Below, piece by piece: positions 12,576-23,159 of a stretch of 64,000 nucleotides of DNA. Position 1 is the stretch's first letter. Each line of letters begins with the position of its first letter. The notes beneath the pieces are model-generated. The model was not told the origin of the DNA. It made no database searches and saw only the letters and a list, made by a program, of their open reading frames with translations. This DNA is from Kalaharituber pfeilii. Taxonomy: Eukaryota > Ascomycota > Pezizomycetes > Pezizales > Pezizaceae. The translations under genes were made by a program, and so were the position numbers. The stretch spans positions 434,001 to 498,000 of the forward strand of contig WHUZ01000025.1 of NCBI GenBank assembly GCA_015179045.1, in the 5' to 3' direction.

Positions 12576-14655
12576 TTTTTTTTTTTTTTTTTCTTTCACG
12601 TAACCCCGCTTCCAGCTGTTCGCCATGGCAGGGCCCCTGGGTCTAAACCCTCAATGCTCGGAGGCAAGCATGTCTATCTACTCCTCCACCGCCTGCTCTA
12701 CATACGAGACTCACGCCCCCTTCCCGCCACACCTTCACGTGGCACTTACAATTGACTATATAGTTCCTCCACCGCCACCTCCACAAACGAAATTTCGTCC
12801 CCTCCCCGCCCCGCCCACAGAAGTTCCTGCATACTGCCGCTTCATCAACCCCGTTCTATACTCTCAGTGAGTGGAACAATTGTTCCAGGATATCCACCTC
12901 CTCCCCGTTCTCCTGCTGCTCCACCCACTTCTTCTTCTCAAAGTCCTTCCACTCTCCCCACCCCTCCGGGTATGCTACCCCCTCACACCTCAACGCCAGG
13001 TGGTCCGCCGTTTGCCTTTCGCCGCATCCGCACGCCGCTCCTTCCGCCGCCTTACCGATTTTCCTATTCCACTCCTTCGTCATCCCCTTCCCCGTTCTCA
13101 GTCTTGTAAAAGTGGTGGCTGCCCCCTGGCCCCCTACCCCACCTCATCACCACCCCACCTCCGAAGCCCGGCTCTCTCCTTTCGGCTGCTCGCAGCTGCT
13201 TCCACTTCTGCTTCTCCTCCTCTCCTCTTTCTTTCTGCTATTTGGTCCAGGACCTTTCTCAAATTACTGGTTCTGGCCCTGCCCTGGTGCCCGCTTTCTT
13301 CACCGCCGCGATTGCAGCTGTGAATCCGTCAGGATTACCACGGTTGCTGGTGCCAGTGTTGCCTTTTTCAACCCTAACCTCATTCCGCGTACCTCTCTGT
13401 CCCACACCGTTGCTCCCGTGCCCATCTCTGCGCCTCCACCCCCATCCCACTTCCAGAATCCCCCGCCTACTCCCCCCTTCTCGTTCATGCTGCCATCCGT
13501 GTACACTCTTCCCGCCCCTTTTGTGGCCCATTCGATTGACGCCTCCCACTCAGCCTTACCCCCCCCTTTGCATCCTTCTCTCTGAGCCTCCTCCACCTCC
13601 GCCTCCCCGCAAGGTCCCCCCATGACACCTCGTCAACGCCCTCCGGCCTCACGAAGCTCATCTTGCTTTGCATCCTCCCCGCGATCGACTCGAAAGCATC
13701 CCCTTTCTGAGTCGCCCAACCTGCGTCCCAATCTCTCCAATCTCGCCCGCACTCTTCTTCATCCTCTGCTCCCCGAAAATCTGCCGTCTAAAGGTCCCCG
13801 CATCCTTCGGGGTCCCCCATGCTTCTCACGACGAACCGCGCTTGCGCCGCATCGAGTGCTGTCTCCCCGCATTCGACCCCCGCAATCCAATTGACCTTCT
13901 CCCTCGCTGCCCCGTGTACTGCTCCTGTTGCTTTTTTTTAGGACTTGATACTGGACCTTTTCCATCTCCTTCCGCCACTCCTTCTGCCCTTTCCATCCAA
14001 TCTCCGCTCCCCACATCATGACCGCCCTTATCATCCCCGTGTACATTTGTCTCCAGTTCCTTGGGCTTATGCCCCACTGCCCCGCTCCGATTCCCATCAT
14101 TGCGCCGGCAAGGTTCCTTGCTTTCCCCACTCTCGCCTTCCATTGGAAGTCAAAATCGAGCGTGGAATCGAAGATTACCCCTAGCCACTTTACCCTTTCC
14201 ACTTCTCTCCGTCTTCTCCCCTTCCCAAACACGATGTCCTCATGTTTCGCCGGCTCTAGCGGCGCCCCGTTCTCTGCTGCCACTCTCGCCACCAGGTTCT
14301 TTACCTCCGCTTGTAGCCTCTCCAGGTCCTTCGCCCCTTCCCAGTCCCACACGGTGACGTTGATGTCGTCCACGTATGATGGAACCTCGCACTCGACCTC
14401 CGGCACCTCCCTCCCCAGCTCATCTTCTAACTTCTCCAGCATCGGCGCCAGCCAAATCAAGAAGATTACTGGCGACCGCGGTGATCCTTGTGGCACCCGT
14501 ACATCATCCTGCTCCTGACTTGGCTCTTAATCTACTCCCATCAATAAATGTCGGCTTCCAGCCCCGGTCTTCCTCCTCCCTGATCCTGTACTCCCATTCC
14601 TCCCTGGAGGCCGCCGCTGGTGGTGACGGTATCTGTCTAGTGGTATCTCCGGCAG
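12576..14655 (-). mobile_element. Degraded non-LTR retrotransposon with RT and partial RNase H (minus, copy A)
   Basis: The T run at 12,576 marks the 3' end and is followed by the tail sequence (tttcacgtaaccccgctt, gccatggcaggg). Reading away from it on the minus strand come a Cys/His cluster (CGCGERQTADHLALRC, near 13,030), an RNase H part (YTDGS near 13,510, TDSQ near 13,340) and a reverse transcriptase part (QGSPRSPVIF at 14,490, the catalytic YVDD at about 14,375). ORFs are broken, and the element is 5'-truncated near 14,655, before the endonuclease. Compared with copy B it has lost about 120 bp of RNase H that includes the HIGIAGNEAAD motif. RT plus RNase H plus a terminal zinc knuckle suggests the I/Tad group. 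The sense strand is very G-rich, so many antisense ORFs here are spurious. Confidence 0.85.
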
Positions 14656-15232
14656 TTTGAGAAATTCATCCATCCTACTATAGCAGTATTCCGCCCCCCC
14701 CCCCAAAAAAAAAAAAAAAAGGCAAGTTTCACTTTTTCGATTCCACTTTTTACGATCGAAGTATTACTTAAAATTGAATGCCTTCTCTGGAAAATGGAAA
14801 AAAACAAAAATCCAAGAAGTCACTTAGACTAAGTAATGTTACCTAGGCCCAATTTGCATAGGCCAAATTGCCCATATATGCATGGAGCTTGCGAACGGTA
14901 ATACACGTGATCCAAGTTAGGCGTAGTTGAGGAGGGATAAGATATTTCTAGAGTGGAGTCCAAGCAGCCATTCCTGGAGAATAGAATGAAGTTTGCAGCA
15001 AGTGAATATGCACGACGCAAAAGCGACATTTAGCCGTAATTTGTTTTTTTAATTATGACAGCGAGCTGAAATTTTGCTACAGAAATGAATCAAACGATGA
15101 ACTACTTCAGAACTCGACTTTTCTGCTTTAAGCACTCCTTCTTGAACAAGAAACAAAGCAGGCGGCCTATTCCTTCATCCTCCTAATCATTCTCTCAGGG
15201 AATTCATAGTCTTTCCGCCACCTCCGCTTGTC

Positions 15233-15294
15233 TTAGTATCCTACAATTTCCTGACGCCACTGGGCTCTCGACTTGGTTGCATGCTTCCGAACAT
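15233..15294 (-). pseudogene. 3' end fragment of the E2/E3 gene at the duplication boundary
   Basis: These 62 bp are nearly identical to the last part of exon 19 of the gene at 46,656-40,010. They encode about 20 C-terminal residues and the stop at 15,235-15,233. Similarity stops at 15,294, inside the exon, so this is the truncated end of copy A and not a gene. Confidence 0.9.
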
Positions 15295-16818
15295 AACCAG
15301 CCCGTATGATATCTTCACTGTCGCGTAATCTCCGTATTTTCTCTCCAAAATCAGCAGCTCTTAATTATAAACTTGTTCCCCAATGATAAGTGTTGTTTCC
15401 ACTTGCGCAATATCCGAACCTTATCATATCACACACTAATTCACCCAGGGCTGCCTTTCAACGGTCGACTTGCATGCCCCGCAGTTACAACCACCAAACC
15501 AGGGAAGTGATCTACCACGCACTTCAGGGAATCCTCGTTCAACCCTAGCAAGCAGCGGTAGAATTCTTCTGGGAAGGCATGGATAAGGCTGCTAAGGGAG
15601 GAAGGTGGTACCGTATTTTGTCGATATGAGGGAATTGATCAAGTTTGCTATTTTGGTGGCACTATACCTTGGCATAGTACTTATAGTGCTTAGAAAGCCC
15701 TTAGAGCAAGCTACCAGCCGGCTTAGAATTACCGTTAGGAAGAACAGAGGGAGGTGCACGTGTAGGATTGTAAAGAATTTCAGCAGAACAAAATCCGTCG
15801 GAAAACTAGGGTACTTTTTTCAATGCCACTTTACAAATCCTGTGGTCCTTCCGATGCATTTGGATGGTTCCATATCCGGAGAACCTGGGGTATCACATGC
15901 TTACGGAAACAGGTCACATATGCATCACAAGCTTTCCTCACTCACGAGCACAGTTGCCCCTCGGACACCCGCATTCCCTTCCTTTAGTTAGCGTCGCAGC
16001 TAGTTTCAACGGCTGCTTTTTGCGGCAGTCCAATGGACAAACCGCACCCATCATCTTACACCCCTGCTCAATGATATGGCCATCATATCCAAAAAAGCCG
16101 TTACCTGTCGATTTGCCCATTACATACGTCTGCACCAATCACAATCAGGGAACGGCACCAAATACTTTGGATTCTTTGCCTATCGCAATGCAGGGATTTA
16201 TTAGCTCAACGGCTCTATCGGCTACATCGCAGCTTAATTAAGTTCCTGCCGCAGCACTATTGCAACGGTGCAGTTAAGCACCTACCGCTATTGTTATCGA
16301 TAGATGCGCTAGAATTGTGCGACCAGCCTTCTTAAGCTTTTTGTCCTCCACACTAAAGGGGAGGCGTAGTTTTGCATGACGATACACTACTCCAGCAAAC
16401 AGATACAGCTCGTGAGCTGATGAGAATTTTAGGACTTGCATTGGCACAGTAATACCCGGATACCTGCGACTTTAGTCTCGTGATAGTTGGCAGACTCCCC
16501 AGTGGGGCTACGCCATATCAGGCGGGTTGCTTTGCTCTTCTTCCCGGATCCCTTATCCTGCTGAAGCCCGCTTGCGTGACCATGCTGCGCCAGTTCCGAT
16601 AGGTTATCCGGTAATATACATAAGTAAATTTGACTATTTTACTATAGGATTATATATCACAATGTAGCGATCTTGTAACCAGTGCTTACCCCAGAATCCC
16701 ATGTGAACATATAAACACCCGAATTCCCGTCCCAAACTTGTCCGTTTCCACCTCTTTCTCCTCATCCCTTTTTCTTCCCTCTCCGGCACTCCCGAACTGC
16801 CCCCGTGCATCCTCCAAT
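15295..16818. other. Gene-free stretch with peptidase promoter at its right end
   Basis: No credible coding sequence is seen. A 128-codon ORF at 15,605-15,991 has a hydrophobic patch (FAILVALYLGIVLIVL) but no recognisable domain or intron structure. The pyrimidine-rich stretch at 16,735-16,818 (TTTCTCCTC, TTTTTCTTCCCTCTCC) just upstream of the peptidase ATG is typical of fungal promoters. Confidence 0.5.
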
Positions 16819-18419
16819 ATGCATCTTTCAACCCTCACCTTGTCCCTCCTTTCGCTCTCCGCCGTGACACTGTCGGTCCCCACCAGTCCAAATGGTCTCC
16901 CCCCGGTTGAATCCAACAAGCTCCGTCGCGTGTTGACCCGCACCGCTCTTCTCAAGCACGCTGACAAACTGTACTCCTTCTCGCAACAGGACCCTGACAA
17001 TACCCGCGCTTTCGGTAGCTTGGGTCACGACTTGACAGTCGACTATCTATACAATATGTTCAATTCGGGAGAGCTGAAGGACTATTATACGGTCGAGAAG
17101 CAGGAGTTTGTGCACGAGTTTTCGTACGGAACGACCAAGGTGGCGGCGGAGGGTGAGGGGTACGAGTCATCGTACTTCACATATTCGCCGTCGACGAAAG
17201 GGGATCTGAAGGCGGAGTTGGGCGCGGTGGCCAATCTGGGATGTGAGCAGGTGAGTTTCTAATTCCCGTCGATTGTTAGACCTGCATTCAATGCGCTCGC
17301 ATCAATTCTCTTGCGCTGACGAAAGATTTAATAATGTAGTCCGATTACCCCGACCTCAGTGGGAAAATTGCCCTTGTATCCCGCGGCTCATGCGAATTCG
17401 GTTTCAAGTCCGTCCTAGCCGGGAAGGCGGGCGCCAGCGCCATTCTCATCTACAACAACGTGCCCGGAACTGTCTCCGGCGGTACCTACGGCGCCCCCGT
17501 ACGTGAGATCGGCCCCTATGTTCCTGGCGCAATGATCTCACAGGACGCCGGTGCGACCCTCCTCGCGGACCTCACCGAGGGCCCTCTATCCGTGACCCTC
17601 AATGTCGAGTCGGTCCTCGAGAACCGAACGACCCACAACGTCATCGCGCAGACCCGTGGTGGTGACCAAAATAACGTTATCGTGACCGGTGGGCATACAG
17701 ACTCTGTGGGTGCTGGTCCTGGTATCAATGACGACGGCTCCGGAACAATCGGTATCTTGGAAGTCGCCATCAACCTTGTAAAGTTCTCCGTCAAGAACGC
17801 GGTAAGATTCTGTTTCTGGTCCGCAGAGGAGTTCGGCTTAGTCGGAAGCACTTATTACATTGAAACGCTCCCAGCCGAGGAGCAGGACAAGATTGCGCTC
17901 TACCTGAACTTCGACATGATTGCATCGCCAAACTACGTCTACTTTGTCTATGACGGTGATGGATCTGCCTTCAATGTTTCTGGCCCCCCTGGTTCGGATG
18001 TGATTGAGCATCTATTCGAAGAGCACTTCCTCGACGTCGGCTGGAAAACTAAGCCTACCGCCTTCAACGGTCGCTCCGACTACGGTCCGTTCCTGGAAGT
18101 CGGCATTCCGTCTGGAGGATTGTTCACAGGTGCAGAGGGCGTCAAAACAGAAGAGGAGGTAGCGTATTACGGCGGCACGGTCGGGGAGTGGTATGACCCC
18201 AACTACCATAAGGCCGGCGACACCGTCAAGAACTGTAATGTCGGCGCGTGGATCACAAACACTAAGGGGATTGCGCACGCGATCGCCACCTATGCAACGA
18301 GTACTGAGACGATTCCGAAGAGGGCCCCGACAGCAGGAAAGGCGAAGAGGGAGATTCCGCCGAAGAGGAAGGCGCATTTGCATCACAGCCACTGCGGGCA
18401 TGAGGATCTCCTGGCGTAG
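16819..18419 (+). CDS. Secreted M28-family aminopeptidase (fungal LAP2/APE3-like)
   Basis: Two exons (16,819-17,250 and 17,340-18,419) with an 89-bp GTGAGT...TAG intron give 503 residues, the usual length for fungal leucine aminopeptidase 2 and yeast aminopeptidase Y. The ATG at 16,819 is chosen because it opens a signal peptide (MHLSTLTLSLLSLSAVTLS). Residues about 130-220 form a PA (protease-associated) insert (KIALVSRGSCEFGFKSVLAGKAGA). The zinc-peptidase core follows. It contains GGHTDSV (H263, D265), INDDGSG (D275), the SAEEFG motif (E307, E308), FDM (D336) and YHKAGDT (H434), so the expected metal ligands and the general base are present. It should remove N-terminal residues from peptides in the secretory pathway, vacuole or medium. 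The C-terminal tail is basic and histidine-rich (KRKAHLHHSHCGHE), which is unusual. If the duplication is exactly tandem, a second copy should lie left of the window. Confidence 0.95.
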
Positions 18420-19385
18420 AGTGTAGGGGGGGTGCTTCTTTTTTCTTCTTCCTTTTTACAATGTGATGTATATACCGATTTCCTGTTGCGTCTTGTTGTT
18501 TTTGGTGGTGGCGATTCAATTGGGACCTTGCGGAGGATGATGGGGTGACGTTTATGTCTAATGATACTGGAGAGTAAATGTATACTATATTAGTATGAAT
18601 GTGGGATCTCAACGGAGTATTTGTGTAGATAGGGATTTGGCGTGGGACGTACACAATTTTCCCTTCAAAGGGAAACTAAAAGAGGAAATAATGCTATAAT
18701 TGACGGTGCGCTATATGCGGACTGGTACATTATGATCTATTAACTTGGTAGCTGATGCAGATTTCTTGATGATATTGGACGTGAAATATTGACAGAAAAA
18801 GTGAAATCTTGACCATTTACTATGACCTGTTCATCAAGTCTGGGGGTTCGGTTATTCTTTTTTTAAATTTTATATATTTTATATTTCTATTATATTTTAC
18901 TTGGTTCTTTTGTTCCATTGGTTACGTGAGAGGGATAAAGTGATTCTAAGATGCGATAACCAATACCAGTCCTGTAGGGTAACGAGCCAGCGCTACATAC
19001 TGTACACCCACCACCGAGTTTTCTGTTTTAGCAATCAATACGTCACAGAATATAGCTCTGAAATGTGCGATGAATTACTTACGGGACTAATTGACTGCGC
19101 TCAATCCAAATATGAGGGCGAAAAGCGGAATTGCTAAATCTGTAGCATCTACAGTTGTGTCACCAACAGTAAGTACTAAGTATGTTCCGCATATGTCTCT
19201 AACGGCCTATGCTTCTCTGCCGGTTTGGGCCAGGTCTCTCCTTTTTAGTGTCGGACAATCATCTACAAGTTAAAATATGTCCCCTGTGGCGAACCAGAGA
19301 TATTTCGCTTGCACCATCGCGATTGGACGGTCTACCTAGCAATCCGGCATCTAGAGTGGTCAGTATGGGAGGATTTGGAGGAGAA
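18420..19385. other. Gene-free 3' flank of the peptidase
   Basis: No gene is recognised. The stretch is AT-rich around 18,860-18,900 and probably holds the peptidase 3' UTR near its left end. It ends at the T run of the next retrotransposon. Confidence 0.5.
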
Positions 19386-20160
19386 TTTTTTTTTTTTTTT
19401 TTTTTATATCAGTACTCGCATACCGCCCTAAGGGCTACGGCGAGGGTTTTATTATAACAGAAATAAAAACAAGTCAACGTCTAGTTACATGTAGTGCCCG
19501 CGAAACTCCTTCATGGTGCGGGTGGCATTCCCGGTATGTCCTACTTCCGTCCCCTCTCCGATTCATACCGGTCCGACCTTAACCAACGTCCCCCGAGCCT
19601 CACACTCCCAACCTCGGTCTCCTTCTCCAAGTAAACTACCGCCGAGCTGGTTTTCTTTCCTTCCTCAACCAGCGTGGTCTTCTTCCTCAACCAGCGAATT
19701 CCGGTGATCTTTCCCAATTCCTTATTCGCTGCCTCCAACCATTGTCTGACCTTCCCTAGGTGCTTCCGTAGGGCGATCCCGTGTACTACGACGCCGGTTT
19801 TAAGTTTGGTGGTGGCATCGGGGTTGGTTGGTGGGGAGGTGGAGGTGCTCTTGGGGCGGGGAGAGGGACCTTTGCGTGATGTGGCTGCCAAGTGGCGCTG
19901 GAAGGCTTCGTCTTGACTCGGCAGCTTTCCTTTGCCCTTCCTGGCGGCGGGGGGAGGTGGGGTCGCGCTCGGAGGCTCCTCTGCGCGGGGTGGTGCTCCC
20001 GTGGCTGTGGGGTCGACCGAGGAGGACGACGTGATCTTTCTGGCCTCCTCATCGCTGAGTTGGCGCTTAATCTCATATGGTTGGTTGGGAGCTGGGGGGG
20101 TGGAAGCAGGAGGGCATGGAGGGCGACCCGGTTGAGTGTTGGTTGCCAGCCTTGATCTAG
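19386..20160 (-). mobile_element. Non-LTR retrotransposon fragment: ORF1 C-terminus plus tail (minus)
   Basis: The T run at 19,386 is followed by the reverse-complement tail with an 11-nt hairpin at 19,425-19,435. On the minus strand a proline-rich stretch leads into an ORF1-type domain (19,891-19,541: VVVHGIALRKHLGKVRQWLE, GKITGIRWLRKK, SSAVVYLEKE, ERGRK). The same domain recurs at 20,944-20,729, 56,018-55,821 and (plus strand) 48,479-48,682, which identifies it as a repeated element. It is a gag-like nucleic-acid-binding region by position and context. No reverse transcriptase is present. Confidence 0.75.
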
Positions 20161-20224
20161 GATAGCCGAGGGCGGAGGGTGCTGGGGTGCCCGAGGTGTG
20201 TATGTAGAGTAGGTAGTTGCTTTT

Positions 20225-20310
20225 TGCCTGACCCGGGTATATGGGTCCTTGCCATAGGCTGGTAGGCTGTATGCGGGGTTACGTGACCAAAAGAAAAAAA
20301 AATATATATA
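20225..20310 (+). mobile_element. Short retrotransposon 3' tail (plus)
   Basis: The sequence cttgccataggctgg...cggggttacgtgacc followed by an A-rich run and (TA)n is the second tail type, in plus orientation. It is 5'-truncated, its 5' limit is uncertain, and no target duplication could be identified. Confidence 0.6.
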
Positions 20311-20583
20311 TATATATTAAAAAAAATATTATACAGTGATATCGTAGGAATTGGTTCAGAATGGATCTCCCTGAGTATGTCGGGAGGTGGTAATCCATCC
20401 GCGGCTGGTTCCTTATAAGAAATGGCTTCATATAACTTGAATACATACTACCACATCGATGAACCAATTTGTACGATATTGTCATTGCGAATGTCCCCTT
20501 GTCAGACTTTCATAGCACTTGTAACCTGCTTCAAAGGATAGTAGTGGATTCTAGTACAACAAACATATTGTATTAGGCTCCCG

Positions 20584-21310
20584 TTTTTTTTTTTTTTTTT
20601 CTTTTAATATCATTGATCGCATGCCGCCCAAAGGGCTATGGTGATTTGAATACATAAGAAATAAAAGAGATTAAACAGGTAGTTACATGTGGAGCCCGCG
20701 ATGTTCGAGCGTGGTGCGGGTGTAGAGGTCAGCTATCTCCTGCGTCTCTCCGGCTCGTACTGGCTCCCAACCGAACTTTCCCTGTCTCGACTCCTTCTTC
20801 CAGGTACACCACCGCTGAACTCGTCTTCTTCCCTTCATTTATCAGCAGTTCCTTGCGTCTCAGCCACCTAATCTCAACAATTTTGCCTAGTCTTTTGTTA
20901 CTTTCCTCTAGCCATCTTCGGACTTTCTTTAAATCCTTTCTCAAGGCTATTCCGTGTACTACGATGCCGGTCTTCGGGGTGATGGCACCGGGGTTGGATG
21001 GGATGGCGGTTGGTCTGGTGTTGGATCTGGTGTTGGATCTGGTGTTGGATCTGGTGTTGGATCTGGTGTTGGGTCTGGGCTCGGGGGTCGGGGTCGGGGG
21101 TCGGTGGTGGTTTGGTGGAAGTGGTGGCTGCGGGGGTACCGTCTTTGTGTGCAGCTGGGGTCCCGATCGGGGGGGCGGTCGCGATCTTTTGCGCCTCCTT
21201 TTGGTCCAGTCATCTTTTGAATGCGTATGTCACTTGTGCCGACGGCTGTCTGCCTTTCTTTTCTTGGTTCGGGCGGTTACCGGGGTTGTCGCGGGGGTGG
21301 GTTCCACCGT
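20584..21310 (-). mobile_element. Non-LTR retrotransposon fragment: proline-rich ORF1 plus tail (minus)
   Basis: T run, reverse-complement tail with hairpin at 20,626-20,636, then ORF1 in pieces on the minus strand. The conserved block is at 20,944-20,729 (LKKVRRWLEESNKRLGKI, SSAVVYLEEG). Upstream is a DPTP-repeat linker at about 21,213-20,959 in a different frame, so the ORF is frameshifted. Confidence 0.75.
21009..21080. repeat. 12-bp tandem repeat inside retrotransposon ORF1
   Basis: About five units of ttggatctggtg (the last one diverged) encode DPTP repeats on the minus strand. It is an in-frame linker repeat of the ORF1 protein. Confidence 0.85.
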
Positions 21311-23159
21311 ATGAAATAAATATGCCAAGTTCTCAAGCGAAATACAATCGGCCATAATTCTTGAAAACTGCATGACTGTGGAAACCGAAGTTCCAGATAT
21401 GAAGAATGGCGTTCAATTTAGCTTCCTTTAAAGGCACACAAAATCCCGACTGTGGTAGTTGAGATATATGGTCACATTGTTCCGATTTTGTGGGAAAAGT
21501 CCATCGTCGAGTGCTGTGCGTCGCTGCACAGTGAAATTTCGTTACATATTTGGTAGAGAAAGTGTAGACAAAAAAATTACTTTTATCAACGCCTACCTGC
21601 ACTGCGGGCCAACCACGTTCCTCTTAGTGTCAGCCAGTCGCAGACGAAGGCGCTGTCTTGAGAAGATCGGGGCAATTCCGCTCACGTACTGATATCGGGT
21701 GACCAGGGCAATCTGATGCAAATGCACGAAGAGCAGAATTACTTGCGAAGGCAACCTTGGATCGGGCCAGTAATCAGTTCAATTGCGGGCTCTCTGTAAC
21801 CCTGTAGCCACAGCTGGGTTATGCTTATGCATGTTGCTCGATCTGCTCCGATAGAATCAAAGTGATGCTTAATGAGATTCGATAAATTTACTTGAGTGAA
21901 TAGCCAACTACATAGAGGAATAGAGGAGTAATATCAGTCTTTTTTTTTTCCCTCCCTGTTTTTCTTGTGGTCACGTAACCCCGCGCATATCCTACCAGCC
22001 TATGGCAGGGAAACTCAGATATGATGGAGGTCTGTTTAACCAAACGACTAACTTTTCTGGTGCTTAAAGTCTACGCTCTGCATGTATATCTTTTTGGGAA
22101 GTATGCAAGTACTGACACTTGGCAGTAGAGATTGTACGAGTCTAGCTAGCCCAGTCCAATTTGATTTTCACCTGAGGAGAAGTTTTACACCTCAGCAAGC
22201 GTTATTTCTCTATTCTTTATTCCCAATGTTTCTTTGCGCATTAATTTTCAAATTGCATCTCGTCATCATCCGTCAAGGAGAAATCATGAAGTTCAAGTTA
22301 ACCTGCACGTCTGGGAGTAACAGCTAAAGTAGACGATCAAGTTGTTTCTGCCAAGAAAAGGATTGATACACTCAATGAAGAAGCAACTTGTGGACCCAAT
22401 CAAAACATTGCGTACTGTACTACTAACTCGGCTAATTAGTGTACACTGCATCAAGCATGACTCTATAATTCAGCTTCAAGCATTGCTGTAAGCCTTGCGG
22501 GCCTGACCTGGGCGAAGATCATGACACAGGGTGTCTTGCGTCATTTCGGCAGTTTTCAGTGTCTGGAGATATGAGCTAAGTAGAGTTGGGAGGGGTGTTG
22601 CTACACATTTCCAATATGTGAACAATCCACAGCAAGTGCTTCTGATTCCGGCTCCCATGTTGTAGCATTGCAGCATTACCGCATATAAACCCAGTGTTCC
22701 CCCAGCTCGAGCAATTCTACAGTCAACAGGCCTTCGAATTCAAAAGGGGAACATTCTCTGAGAAACACTATCAGGTTAAGGACAGAAGTGGTGAGTGGTA
22801 AATTCTCCAGATTTTCATTTGGATTCGGGATAAATTTAGGATGGGGTTGGTCAGCGCATTTTGAGTGGAATGCCATTGACTAAATTAACTAAGAAGTCTA
22901 TTCCGAACTCCAAACAGGGTCACAAACATTTTGACTTTTCTCCCTATTGGGAGTTATCTTTCGCATGAGAGCTTGCGTCTCAACATCCGCAATTTTTCGT
23001 CTTTGATTGAACCGTGCCGTGAATAAATCTCAACTGAGTGGCGAACAACGAGAGTAACAGGAGTAATGCAGTTTCCTATCACTCTCATATAGGACGTTCT
23101 AACCTGATCCATTTTCACAGTATCGATCCAAGCTCCTCAATCCATCACATTGCGCCCCA
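21311..23159. other. Gene-free stretch with one retrotransposon tail
   Basis: No gene is recognised. At 21,940-22,012 a T-rich run followed by gtcacgtaaccccgcgc and cctatggcaggg is a further minus-strand tail of the second type. The right end should contain the promoter of the giant gene. Confidence 0.5.

Larger units (their letters stand above)
1..15294 (+). repeat. Direct duplication, copy A (left part outside window)
   Basis: Position 1 aligns with 24,587 and the similarity continues to 15,294 (= 40,071), after which the two sequences part abruptly. The offset drifts from 24,586 to 24,777 through small indels, a 335-bp insertion here and an 860-bp insertion in copy B, and reciprocal deletions inside retrotransposons. 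The copy carries a broken giant gene, retrotransposon remnants and the last 62 bp of the E2/E3 gene. If the duplication is perfectly tandem, copy B starts at 15,295 and the unit is about 24.8 kb. The left end cannot be seen. Confidence 0.95.

Noticed and set aside
13112..14518. Long plus-strand proline/serine-rich ORFs
   Set aside because: They are antisense to the retrotransposon RT/RNase H reading frames, whose G-rich sense strand gives open, proline-rich complements.
15605..15991. 128-codon ORF with a hydrophobic stretch
   Set aside because: No recognisable domain, no intron support, no conserved neighbour; length is within chance for this composition.
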